Assembly: GCA_001805465.1 (NCBI GenBank)
Contig: MHGH01000010.1
Location: 1-5,232, forward strand
Direction of reading: 5' to 3'
DNA: 5,232 nt
Source: Omnitrophica WOR_2 bacterium RBG_13_41_10
GTDB taxonomy: Bacteria > Omnitrophota > Gorgyraeia > Gygaellales > Profunditerraquicolaceae
The notes beneath the pieces were generated by a model. The model was not told where the DNA came from, did not search any database, and was given only the letters and a program-made list of their open reading frames with translations. Positions 1 to 5,232 of the stretch are shown here, piece by piece (within the stretch, counting starts at the first letter, position 1; each line of letters begins with the position of its first letter). The translations under genes and the position numbers were made by a program.

Positions 1-206
1 TCAATTGCCGTGCGATGCAAAAAACATCCCGGTAATTTTTCTTTATTTAAAGGGATAAGCTCTCCAGTGTAAACCGCTTCTTCCTCTAATTGTTTTCTCT
101 GTATTTGGGAGCCGTCAATCCAAATAATATTATCGGGTTTACATAGTTGAGCCATTTTATTGACCCAATTTATTAATTTTTTGTTACGGGTAGGATATTT
201 TTTCAT
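1..206 (-). CDS. pckG: GTP-dependent phosphoenolpyruvate carboxykinase, N-terminal part (cut by window edge)
   Basis: Only the first 68 residues are present; the gene runs off the window at base 1. GTP-type PEP carboxykinase interconverts oxaloacetate + GTP and PEP + CO2 + GDP in the cytoplasm, for gluconeogenesis or, in many anaerobes, carbon fixation onto PEP. The call rests on the family's N-terminal signature: LCKPDNIIWIDGS at residues 21-33, where the family has a 'lcqPd.i...DGS' block, then GELIPLNKEKLPGCFLHR at 48-65, matching 'G.li.LN..k.P..yl.R'. The catalytic domain is outside the window. The ATG at 204-206 is chosen because no ATG, GTG or TTG lies between it and the in-frame trxB stop at 261-263. 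No good Shine-Dalgarno sequence precedes it. The 54 bases separating it from trxB hold only a weak 4-bp inverted repeat and no convincing promoter or terminator, so it may be the last-seen member of the operon. Family assignment is strong; activity cannot be judged from this fragment. Confidence 0.92.
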   Translation of the reverse strand, partial: MKKYPTRNKKLINWVNKMAQLCKPDNIIWIDGSQIQRKQLEEEAVYTGELIPLNKEKLPGCFLHRTAI

Positions 207-260
207 TTCAAGAAAATCGTTTCGCGATAACTTATTGTGATTTTCGCAGTGGGGTGATTT

Positions 261-1190
261 TTATACTTTCCTATACCCTAAATAATTATGTGCGCCTGTA
301 GCGGCAGTTGCCCCTTCGCTACAGGCAGTTACTACCTGATATAAGCTTTTCTTGCAACAATCTCCACAGGCAAATATTCCGTTAAGGGAAGTCTTAAATT
401 CTTGATCTGTCATTATAAACCCTAATTCATCTAACTTCAACAGGTCTTTAAGAAAATCGGTATCCGGTTTTATGCCGACGAATACAAAAATACCCTGACA
501 GACTAAATTACTCATAGCGCCGGTAGCAAGATTTTTAATAACCGCTGCTTCTACTTTATCCTTGCCTTTAATATCCTCTACTACGCTTTCTAAGACAAAA
601 TTTATCCTAGGGTTGGTTTTTGCCTTTTCCTGTAAGATTCCGGAAGCGCGCAGCTGATTTCTCCTATGTATCACTGTAACTTTTTTTGCGTAACTGCTTA
701 AGAAAATTGCCTCCTCAATAGCCTTGTCTCCTGCGCCAACCACTAGCACCTCTTTATCCCTAAAAAGCGGGGCATCGCAGGTAGCACAATAAGAGATACC
801 CCTGCCGGTTAATCTAAGCTCTGATTCTAGGCCCAATCTTTTGGGTTGCGCACCCACAGCCACAATAATAGTTTTGGCCTGATAATTTTTATTGGGGGTA
901 ATAATTTCAAAATATGTTTCTTCAGGCAAAGAGTTAGTCTGAACCTTATTTACCTCTTCCATTTCTATACAAATACCCAATTCCTCTATTTGTTTACGCA
1001 TTCTCTCTATTAACTCGGCTGTAGATATTCCGCCGGGAAAACCGGGAAAGTTTTCAATCTGAGAAGAAAAAAGAATCTGTCCGCCTACGCTCATTTTTTC
1101 CAAAACCACGGTATCCATCCTGTATCTGGCTGCATAGAGCGCCGCGGTTAATCCGGCAGGGCCGGCTCCGATAATGACTAAGTCATGCAT
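261..1190 (-). CDS. trxB: Thioredoxin reductase (NADPH-type, low molecular weight flavoprotein)
   Basis: This 309-residue protein, of normal family length, should reduce thioredoxin or a related dithiol protein in the cytoplasm using FAD and a redox-active disulfide. In order: FAD-binding GAGPAG at 8-13; the VGGQI and IENFPGFPG blocks at 35-53; redox pair C135-A-T-C138; pyridine nucleotide loop GAGDKA at 152-157; HRRNQLRA at 175-182, whose arginines normally contact the NADPH 2'-phosphate; and the C-terminal FAD motif ACGD at 274-277. Both GxGxxA and HRRxxxR are present, which argues against the ferredoxin- or flavin-dependent reductases that lack them. Oddities: Lys156 where most relatives have Ser or Thr; consecutive Cys278-Cys279 right after the ACGD motif; and Tyr284 where an Arg-Gln pair is usual. 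The start overlaps the end of lipA by 8 bases and has a strong ribosome site, AAGGAG, 7 bases upstream. Glutaredoxin-like or dihydrolipoamide partners remain possible; the family call is firm. Confidence 0.95.
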   Translation of the reverse strand: MHDLVIIGAGPAGLTAALYAARYRMDTVVLEKMSVGGQILFSSQIENFPGFPGGISTAELIERMRKQIEELGICIEMEEVNKVQTNSLPEETYFEIITPNKNYQAKTIIVAVGAQPKRLGLESELRLTGRGISYCATCDAPLFRDKEVLVVGAGDKAIEEAIFLSSYAKKVTVIHRRNQLRASGILQEKAKTNPRINFVLESVVEDIKGKDKVEAAVIKNLATGAMSNLVCQGIFVFVGIKPDTDFLKDLLKLDELGFIMTDQEFKTSLNGIFACGDCCKKSLYQVVTACSEGATAATGAHNYLGYRKV

Positions 1191-2052
1191 AATGAAACTC
1201 CTTAAAAACTGATTCTGCTTTATAGGAACTGCGTACCAAAGGGCCTGATAAAACCGCCTTAAATCCTAAAGCCAAAGCATGCTCTTTGTACTCTAAAAAC
1301 TTTTTAGGGGCAATAAATTCTTTTACCGGATAATGGCTTTGGCTAGGAGCAAGATACTGGCCAAGTGTTATGATATCACAACTAGCCTCTTTTAAATCCT
1401 GCATAGCCTGCCTTACTTCAAAATCTTTTTCACCCAGTCCCAGCATAATTGAAGACTTAGTTATCAGTTCAAAGCATAGCTCTTTGATCTTTTTTAAAAC
1501 TTCTAAGGAGCGCCAGTAGTTTCCTTCAGGCCTTAGATCGGGATACAATCTTTCTATGGTTTCAATATTGTGCCCCGCCACATCGGGCCTTGCATTAAGA
1601 ACACAGCGAATACTGGAAATATCCCCCTGGAAATCTGGAATCAATAATTCTATCTTTATATTTTTATTAAATTTGTGAATCGTATCTAAAACCTTAGCAA
1701 AAACACTACTGCCTCCATCAACTAAATCATCCCTGGTCACTGAAGTAATCACCACATATTTAAGTTTAAGTTTCCTGACTATTTCTAAAATTCTTTCTGG
1801 CTCTTTGAAATCAATGCCCAAAGGCTGGTTTTGAGATTTTTTTTGCACTGCGCAGAACCGGCAGTTCCTGGTACAGGTATTCCCTAAAATCATAAATGTC
1901 ATCTGAGAGTCTTTAAAACACTCAAAGATATTGGGGCATTTTGCTTCTCTACAAACGGTATTTACCTGGTCGCGATTAAATTCAGCTAATTGAGAAAGAC
2001 TAATACTATCAGGCAGCTCTTGCCTAAACCAAATAGGAAGCCGGTAATTCAT
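1183..2052 (-). CDS. lipA: Lipoyl synthase (radical SAM, two 4Fe-4S clusters)
   Basis: LipA inserts two sulfurs into protein-bound octanoyl groups, producing the lipoyl cofactor of pyruvate and 2-oxoglutarate dehydrogenases and of glycine cleavage H protein. The 289-residue product has every diagnostic element. The auxiliary cluster Cys34-x4-Cys39-x5-Cys45 (CREAKCPNIFEC) is the family's sulfur donor. The radical SAM cluster is Cys60-x3-Cys64-x2-Cys67 (CTRNCRFC). VTRDDLVDGGS follows, then GLGE and GQYLAPS with a following HYPV, and the C-terminal RSSY at 274-277, whose serine ligates the auxiliary cluster. Small departures are AGHN for the usual (F/V)NHN and TKSSIM for TKSG(L/I)M. The frame is open to an ATG at 2160, but the start is placed at 2052: family similarity begins at MNYRLPIWF, AAGGAA lies 6 bases upstream, and the ATG overlaps the stop of the preceding gene as ATGA. 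No lipB or lplA is in view, so the octanoyl donor route is unknown. Confidence 0.97.
   Translation of the reverse strand: MNYRLPIWFRQELPDSISLSQLAEFNRDQVNTVCREAKCPNIFECFKDSQMTFMILGNTCTRNCRFCAVQKKSQNQPLGIDFKEPERILEIVRKLKLKYVVITSVTRDDLVDGGSSVFAKVLDTIHKFNKNIKIELLIPDFQGDISSIRCVLNARPDVAGHNIETIERLYPDLRPEGNYWRSLEVLKKIKELCFELITKSSIMLGLGEKDFEVRQAMQDLKEASCDIITLGQYLAPSQSHYPVKEFIAPKKFLEYKEHALALGFKAVLSGPLVRSSYKAESVFKEFHYA
1198..1203 (-). promoter_or_regulatory. Shine-Dalgarno site of trxB
   Basis: AAGGAG on the minus strand lies 7 bases before the trxB ATG and inside the last codons of lipA. It fixes the trxB start and shows that trxB can be initiated independently while its reading frame overlaps lipA. 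Confidence 0.85.
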
Positions 2053-2246
2053 AATGTATTCCTTAAAAAATTTTTCATGGAGCGGTCGTAGGTCTTTTCT
2101 ATGTCGGCAGGAAAAAAGCATGCGGCTAGTTGTTGTTTTTGACGGTGATAGAGGATACATTCACAACATATTCCCTTTCTCGGACAATCCGGATAACTAC
2201 AGTTGCAGTTGGCAAGATTCTTTTTTTGATTCAGGCAACTTTTCAT
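2049..2246 (-). CDS. Small Cys-rich protein, DUF6485-like, function unknown
   Basis: This 65-residue protein has eight cysteines: 4, 14, 16, 21, 27, 28, 30 and 43, plus His34. The core runs CNCSYPDCPRKGICCECILY from residue 14, followed by His34, ACFFP at 42-46 and TYDRSMKNF at 52-60. I recognise this pattern (C-x-C-x4-C-P-R-K-G-x-C-C-x-C, later aCfFP and tYDRS) from a family of about 65-residue proteins annotated DUF6485, mostly in anaerobes; the name is from memory. There is no signal peptide or membrane segment, so it is probably cytoplasmic. The Cys spacing suggests a zinc or iron-sulfur site, but no function is established. Its first 50 bases overlap the end of def in another frame and its TGA overlaps the lipA ATG by 4 bases, so it is probably translated coupled to both. 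The start has only a weak ribosome site. Conservation of the motif core, which lies outside the def overlap, makes a chance frame unlikely. Confidence 0.85.
   Translation of the reverse strand: MKSCLNQKKNLANCNCSYPDCPRKGICCECILYHRQKQQLAACFFPADIEKTYDRSMKNFLRNTL
2059..2064 (-). promoter_or_regulatory. Shine-Dalgarno site of lipA
   Basis: AAGGAA on the minus strand sits 6 bases before the ATG at 2050-2052, inside the 3' end of the Cys-rich gene. It supports the shorter 289-residue LipA over the 325-residue reading that would start at 2160. Confidence 0.75.
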
Positions 2247-2745
2247 CTTTTATCTTCTGGGCTAATTTAGCTAATTTTTGTTTGATCTTGAGTCTTTCAA
2301 AAATAGAGGCATAATCTACAATGAGTTTACCTTTAAGATGCTCCATCTCATGCTGCAGAACGCAGGCTAAAAGATCATCAGCTTCTAGGGTAAGGGGATG
2401 AGAAAATTCATCCTGTGCCGTAAGCGTAATTTTTCTGGCGCGTTTTACCTTGATGCATACTCCGGGGATACTTAAACAACCCTCATCGAGGACTTGCCAG
2501 CCTTCTCTTTTCATGATCTTCGGGTTGATTAACTTATATAGGCCGCTGCCTATATCCGCCACAATCATTGATTCGCTTGTGCCTATTTGGGGCGCTGCCA
2601 AACCTATGCCAGAACCTGCATACATAGTCTTCGCCATATCGCTTAGTATCTGCCTATGCCTGTCGCTAATATGGCTGACGGGCTTAGCCTTTTTTCTTAA
2701 TACCGGATCGCCATAGAGCCTAATGCTTAATGCGGTTTTTTCCAT
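2197..2745 (-). CDS. def: Peptide deformylase
   Basis: Def removes the formyl group from the N-terminal methionine of new proteins at the ribosome exit, using a catalytic metal (usually iron). The 182-residue product carries the three family motifs: GIGLAAPQIG at 46-55, EGCLS at 88-92 with metal ligand Cys90, and QHEMEH at 131-136 with ligands His132 and His136 and catalytic Glu133. These positions coincide with those of the E. coli enzyme. The beginning (IRLYGDPVLRKKAKPV) is the usual N-terminal strand, which supports the ATG at 2743-2745 even though this makes def overlap panD by 26 bases and no good Shine-Dalgarno site is seen; translation is probably coupled to panD termination. The C-terminal tail after about residue 150 is Lys/Glu-rich and probably helical, and its last part overlaps the Cys-rich gene. 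No fmt (methionyl-tRNA formyltransferase) gene, a frequent partner of def, is in view. Nothing suggests inactivity. Confidence 0.97.
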   Translation of the reverse strand: MEKTALSIRLYGDPVLRKKAKPVSHISDRHRQILSDMAKTMYAGSGIGLAAPQIGTSESMIVADIGSGLYKLINPKIMKREGWQVLDEGCLSIPGVCIKVKRARKITLTAQDEFSHPLTLEADDLLACVLQHEMEHLKGKLIVDYASIFERLKIKQKLAKLAQKIKDEKLPESKKESCQLQL

Positions 2746-3070
2746 CTACAGCTACTATCTTGGGTTTTATATTTTTTGCGTTTTTATCGTCGATACAAAC
2801 ATAAGAGAGAACGATTACTTCATCGCCTACGCATGCCCCGCGGCTGGATGGGCCGTTCAGGCATACTATACCTGAATTGGCCTTGCCCTTTATAGCATAA
2901 GTTTCTAACCTCAAGCCGCTATTTAAATTTAATACCTCTACTTTTTCACCGGGCAAAATATCTGCTTTTTCCATAAGCCGTACATCAATAGTAATACTGC
3001 CTTCGTAATAAAGATTGGTCTTAATAACTTTTAAGCGGTGGATTTTAGATTTTAACATCGTCCTTAACAT
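2720..3070 (-). CDS. panD: Aspartate 1-decarboxylase (pyruvoyl enzyme precursor)
   Basis: PanD decarboxylates L-aspartate to beta-alanine, the precursor of pantothenate and hence of CoA and acyl carrier protein. The 116-residue proenzyme cleaves itself between Gly24 and Ser25 (YYEGS), turning Ser25 into the pyruvoyl cofactor and giving beta and alpha chains of 24 and 92 residues. Matching positions of the E. coli enzyme are kept: Lys9, His11, Arg54, Thr57, Tyr58 and Asn72 (NG at 72-73). It is slightly short at the C terminus (E. coli has 126 residues), a tail that varies in the family. The start MLRTML is the family's usual beginning and has a strong Shine-Dalgarno site 7 bases upstream. No panB, panC or panE is nearby; panD instead sits between ackA and def, overlapping def by 26 bases. 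Whether a PanZ-type maturation factor is needed cannot be told from the window. Confidence 0.97.
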   Translation of the reverse strand: MLRTMLKSKIHRLKVIKTNLYYEGSITIDVRLMEKADILPGEKVEVLNLNSGLRLETYAIKGKANSGIVCLNGPSSRGACVGDEVIVLSYVCIDDKNAKNIKPKIVAVDGKNRIKH

Positions 3071-3077
3071 AATATTA

Positions 3078-3084
3078 CTCCTTT
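3078..3084 (-). promoter_or_regulatory. Shine-Dalgarno site of panD
   Basis: AAAGGAG on the minus strand lies 7 bases before the panD ATG and overlaps the ackA TAA stop at 3083-3085. It is the best ribosome site in the window and the only one that lies mainly in an intergenic gap. Confidence 0.88.
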
Positions 3085-4138
3085 ATTTTTTAGCTAATTT
3101 ATAAGCTTCCCGGGCGATCATCAACTCTTCGTCCGTAGGAATTACCATAATTTTGGGCTTTTTGGTTAAATAAGAAAATATGCCCTGGCAGATCCTCTGG
3201 CGTATTCTTTTCTGATGTTCTCCCATCCCGGCGGTAAAAACGAGAATATCGCACCCGCCCATAATTGCCGTATAAGCACCGATATATTTTCTGATGCGGT
3301 AGATAAAAACATTGATTGCCAGCTGGGCACGCCCATCATTTTTTTTAGCTTTATTTTCTAATATGCGCATATCATTACTTAAGCCGGATATTCCTTTTAG
3401 GCCGCTTTCTTTGTTCAATATATTATTAATCTGGCGTATGTTTAGTTTTTTCTTATCCATGATGTAAGTAACCAAGGCCGGGTCAATATCGCCGCAGCGG
3501 GTTCCCATTACTAAGCCTTCTAAAGGGGTAAAACCCATACTGGTATCAATAGATACTCCTTTATTTATTGCGGTGATACTGCAACCGTTACCCAAATGAC
3601 AGGTGATTATCTTTAATTTGTTCAGGGGTTTCTTTGATATCCGGCTCGCCTCCATAGCCACATATTGATGGCTGGTGCCGTGAAAACCGTATTTTCTAAT
3701 CCCTAACCTTTGATAATAAGAGTATGGCAGGCCGTAAATATAAGCATAATCGGGCAGGGTCTGATGAAAGGCAGTATCAAAAACCGCTACTTGCTTAGTG
3801 CCCTTTAATAGCCCTTTACATGCTAATATCCCTGCTAAATTTGCCGGGTTATGCAGCGGCGCAATAGAACAGCATTGTTTAATTTTTTTAACTACCGCGT
3901 CATTAATAAAAACGGGTTTCTTAAATTCTTCGGCGCCGTGGACTACGCGGTGCCCAACCAAGTTAACATGATTAATTTTACTTAAAATTATTTTCAAGCC
4001 GGCATAGTGGTTATGCACGCGGGAGGCTTTTTCTCCAATATGCTCAATAACTCCGTGATGGATAACATGTTCGGAGGGCATATCGAAGAGTTTGTATTTT
4101 ATAGAGGAACTACCGCAATTTATAACTAATGTTTTCAT
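3083..4138 (-). CDS. ackA: Acetate kinase, compact form
   Basis: AckA converts acetyl phosphate + ADP to acetate + ATP in the cytoplasm, completing the Pta-AckA pathway. The 351-residue product keeps the catalytic residues: Asn7, Ser10 and Ser12 in NCGSSS; Arg64 (GHRVVHG); His96 (PLHNPA); Asp121 (FDTAFHQT); His153 (HGTSH); Arg214 (GTRCGD); and Glu337 (IPTDEE). Compared from memory with the Methanosarcina thermophila enzyme (408 residues), positions are offset by 27 from Arg64 onwards and by 47 at Glu337. This indicates about 27 residues missing in the N-terminal region (around 30-58), about 20 missing at 321-329, and a shorter C-terminal tail. DMR at 256-258 and GMGEH at 304-308 replace the usual D-F-R and GIGEN, so the nucleotide pocket may differ. 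The frame is open to an ATG at 4198, but NCGSSS belongs close to the N terminus, so the ATG at 4136-4138 is used. It starts 2 bases after the pta stop, with only a weak ribosome site, implying coupling. Confidence 0.96.
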   Translation of the reverse strand: MKTLVINCGSSSIKYKLFDMPSEHVIHHGVIEHIGEKASRVHNHYAGLKIILSKINHVNLVGHRVVHGAEEFKKPVFINDAVVKKIKQCCSIAPLHNPANLAGILACKGLLKGTKQVAVFDTAFHQTLPDYAYIYGLPYSYYQRLGIRKYGFHGTSHQYVAMEASRISKKPLNKLKIITCHLGNGCSITAINKGVSIDTSMGFTPLEGLVMGTRCGDIDPALVTYIMDKKKLNIRQINNILNKESGLKGISGLSNDMRILENKAKKNDGRAQLAINVFIYRIRKYIGAYTAIMGGCDILVFTAGMGEHQKRIRQRICQGIFSYLTKKPKIMVIPTDEELMIAREAYKLAKK

Positions 4139-4140
4139 GA

Positions 4141-5070
4141 TTACTGTGCCCTGATAGCTGTAACTGCCACGCAATCTATCACATCTTCGGCAGAGCACCC
4201 GCGCGACAAATCGCTACACGGTTTATTAAGGCCTAAGATTAACGGCCCTATGGCTCTGGCATTAGCCAACCTCTGCACCAATTTATAGCTGATATTACCT
4301 GCTTCCAGATTAGGAAATATTAAAACGTTGGCCTTCCCGCCTAAAATACTGTCAGGATATTTTATCTGGGCTACTTCCGGAACAATAGCCGCATCGACCT
4401 GTAGTTCTCCGTCGGCTATTATATGAGGTGACATTTCGCGTAATATTTTTAAGGCCTCTTTGATTTCTTCAACATATTTACCTTTAGCTGAACCATGAGT
4501 AGAATAGCTCAATAAGGCAATGCGCGGGACAAAATCCAATACCTTTATGGCTAATTCAGCGCTGGTTAAAGCTATACAAGCTAATTGCCGCGGATTTGGC
4601 TCTGGCACTATGCCGCAGTCGGCAAAAAAGAAAACGCCGTTTTCTCCGTAAATACAATTCGGGACATCCATAATAAAACAACTGCAGGCAATGTTTATCC
4701 GTTCATCTACTCCTAAACAATGTATGGCAGCCCGGGCCACGTCGCTGGTAGTATGTGATGCCCCTGCCACAAAACCGTCAGCCTTACCCTCGCGCGTCAT
4801 CATTGCCGCATAGTAAAGCGGATCCTCGAATATCTTTCTGGCTGATTCTATATCCATCCCCTTGGCTTTACGCATTTCGCAAAATTCCTGGATATATCTT
4901 TCTTTTTCTTGAGGCAATATTTTATCTTCAGTCAAAAGTATAACATTGGCAATCCCCTCTTTCTGGACAAAATGATACGCCTGGACTACCCGTTCGTCTT
5001 TATATTCGGGCAAGACTATTGTCTTTGGGTTGGCTTTGGCCTTAGCATAAATTTTTCTGGTTACATCCAT
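4141..5070 (-). CDS. pta: Phosphate acetyltransferase, short (catalytic-domain-only) form
   Basis: Pta converts acetyl-CoA + phosphate to acetyl phosphate + CoA, feeding AckA, whose gene begins 2 bases downstream. The 309-residue product is a single PTA_PTB catalytic domain, a little shorter than the roughly 325-333 residues of other short forms. Visible blocks are KTIVLPE at 16-22; ADGFVAGASHTTSDVARA at 97-114; FFADCGIVPEPNPRQLA at 148-164; SYSTHGSAKG at 188-197; DGELQVDAA at 220-228; KANVLIFPNLEAGNISYKL from 246; and LSRGCSAEDV at 288-297. With a constant offset of 20 from the Methanosarcina enzyme (recalled numbering), the proposed CoA and catalytic residues are all present: Arg67, Arg113, Ser289, Arg290 and Asp296. 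Phosphate butyryltransferase is an alternative within the superfamily, but the LSRGC block and the ackA neighbour favour Pta. The ATG at 5068-5070 has AAAGGA 7 bases upstream and lies 1 base after the stop of a DRTGG-domain gene, a domain that is fused to Pta in long forms. Confidence 0.97.
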   Translation of the reverse strand: MDVTRKIYAKAKANPKTIVLPEYKDERVVQAYHFVQKEGIANVILLTEDKILPQEKERYIQEFCEMRKAKGMDIESARKIFEDPLYYAAMMTREGKADGFVAGASHTTSDVARAAIHCLGVDERINIACSCFIMDVPNCIYGENGVFFFADCGIVPEPNPRQLACIALTSAELAIKVLDFVPRIALLSYSTHGSAKGKYVEEIKEALKILREMSPHIIADGELQVDAAIVPEVAQIKYPDSILGGKANVLIFPNLEAGNISYKLVQRLANARAIGPLILGLNKPCSDLSRGCSAEDVIDCVAVTAIRAQ

Positions 5071-5071
5071 A

Positions 5072-5232
5072 TTACATTCCTTTCAGTATCCTTTCTAAAT
5101 CTACATTTTCCTTAATTAAATTCATTACGGTATTAATCTTTTCGGTGTCACAAGGCCTAATTTTAACCGTCATATCATGTAAACCATAAGCCACGGTATA
5201 AGTATCAGCTTTGGCCAGTAATACCGGAATCT
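5072..5232 (-). CDS. C-terminal end of a DRTGG-domain protein (Pta N-terminal-like), cut by window edge
   Basis: The last 52 residues of a gene entering from beyond base 5232 are visible and end in TAA. The fragment begins IPVLLAKADTYTVAYGLHDM and continues with KIRPCDTEKI and VDLERILKGM. The 'iPVllak.DTYtva..l..m..kirp.d..Ki....' pattern matches the end of the DRTGG domain, a regulatory-type domain found after a BioD/CobB-like P-loop domain in the N-terminal half of long phosphotransacetylases and in separate 'phosphotransacetylase family' ATPase-like proteins of about 350 residues. Small stand-alone DRTGG proteins of about 110-120 residues, often near hydrogenase genes, are the main alternative. 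The visible part cannot tell which. Its stop is 1 base from the pta start, so the two are surely co-translated, and a partnership in which this protein modulates Pta is a fair inference. The assignment rests on pattern memory over a short fragment. Confidence 0.72.
   Translation of the reverse strand, partial: IPVLLAKADTYTVAYGLHDMTVKIRPCDTEKINTVMNLIKENVDLERILKGM
5078..5083 (-). promoter_or_regulatory. Shine-Dalgarno site of pta
   Basis: AAAGGA on the minus strand lies 7 bases before the pta ATG, within the last codons of the DRTGG-domain gene. It shows that pta has its own initiation site, so the stop just upstream marks a real separation and not a missed frame. Confidence 0.75.

Noticed and set aside
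207..260. Possible hairpin (ATCG...CGAT) in the trxB-pckG gap as a terminator or operator
   Set aside because: The stem is only 4 bp with a 5-base loop and no following U-run in the transcript; far too weak to call.
2053..2160. A 36-residue N-terminal extension of lipoyl synthase starting at 2160
   Set aside because: The extra residues do not resemble LipA and come from reading the Cys-rich gene in another frame; a ribosome site and an ATGA overlap support 2052.
2054..2314. Plus-strand reading frame opposite the Cys-rich gene and the end of def
   Set aside because: It is antisense to three well-supported motifs-bearing genes, and its translation shows no family features.
2450..2716. Plus-strand reading frame with hydrophobic stretches, opposite def
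   Set aside because: The complementary strand encodes the conserved peptide deformylase motifs; the hydrophobicity is a by-product of the opposite frame.
4139..4198. A 20-residue N-terminal extension of acetate kinase starting at 4198
   Set aside because: It would overlap pta and put NCGSSS at residue 27; the family has this motif at about residue 7, so the ATG at 4136-4138 is the real start.
4755..5115. Two plus-strand reading frames opposite the start of pta
   Set aside because: They lie antisense to conserved Pta sequence, have no recognisable motif or convincing ribosome site, and break the uniform minus-strand layout.

Overview
The window is a tightly packed piece of a bacterial chromosome, A+T-rich by eye. 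Every gene I can support lies on the minus strand, so transcription runs from base 5232 towards base 1. I see nine genes, two of them cut by the window edges, and no RNA gene, mobile element, CRISPR array, clear promoter or terminator. TAA, TAG and TGA all serve as stops, so the code is the standard bacterial one. The gene set suggests an anaerobic or fermentative bacterium: acetate formation, GTP-type PEP carboxykinase, a flavoprotein thioredoxin reductase and a small DUF6485-like Cys-rich protein. The style resembles uncultivated lineages such as Omnitrophota or Elusimicrobiota. That placement is an impression and was not tested.

Order in the direction of transcription: (1) 5232-5072, C-terminal end of a DRTGG-domain protein resembling the N-terminal half of long phosphotransacetylases; (2) 5070-4141, pta; (3) 4138-3083, ackA, a compact form; (4) 3070-2720, panD; (5) 2745-2197, def; (6) 2246-2049, Cys-rich DUF6485-like protein; (7) 2052-1183, lipA; (8) 1190-261, trxB; (9) 206-1, N-terminal end of a GTP-dependent PEP carboxykinase. 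Junctions are a 1-base gap, a 2-base gap, a 12-base gap, then overlaps of 26, 50, 4 and 8 bases, and finally a 54-base gap. This looks like one operon with translational coupling. No gene-free stretch exceeds 54 bases.

The genes share a theme around acetyl-CoA. Pta and AckA turn acetyl-CoA into acetate and ATP. PanD makes beta-alanine for pantothenate and CoA. LipA makes the lipoyl cofactor of 2-oxoacid dehydrogenases or the glycine cleavage system. PEP carboxykinase links oxaloacetate to PEP. TrxB supplies thiol reducing power, and Def is housekeeping N-terminal protein maturation. The families are well known. The points worth a second look are the apparently split phosphotransacetylase, the shortened AckA with changes in its nucleotide pocket, unusual residues in TrxB, and the uncharacterised Cys-rich protein wedged between def and lipA.
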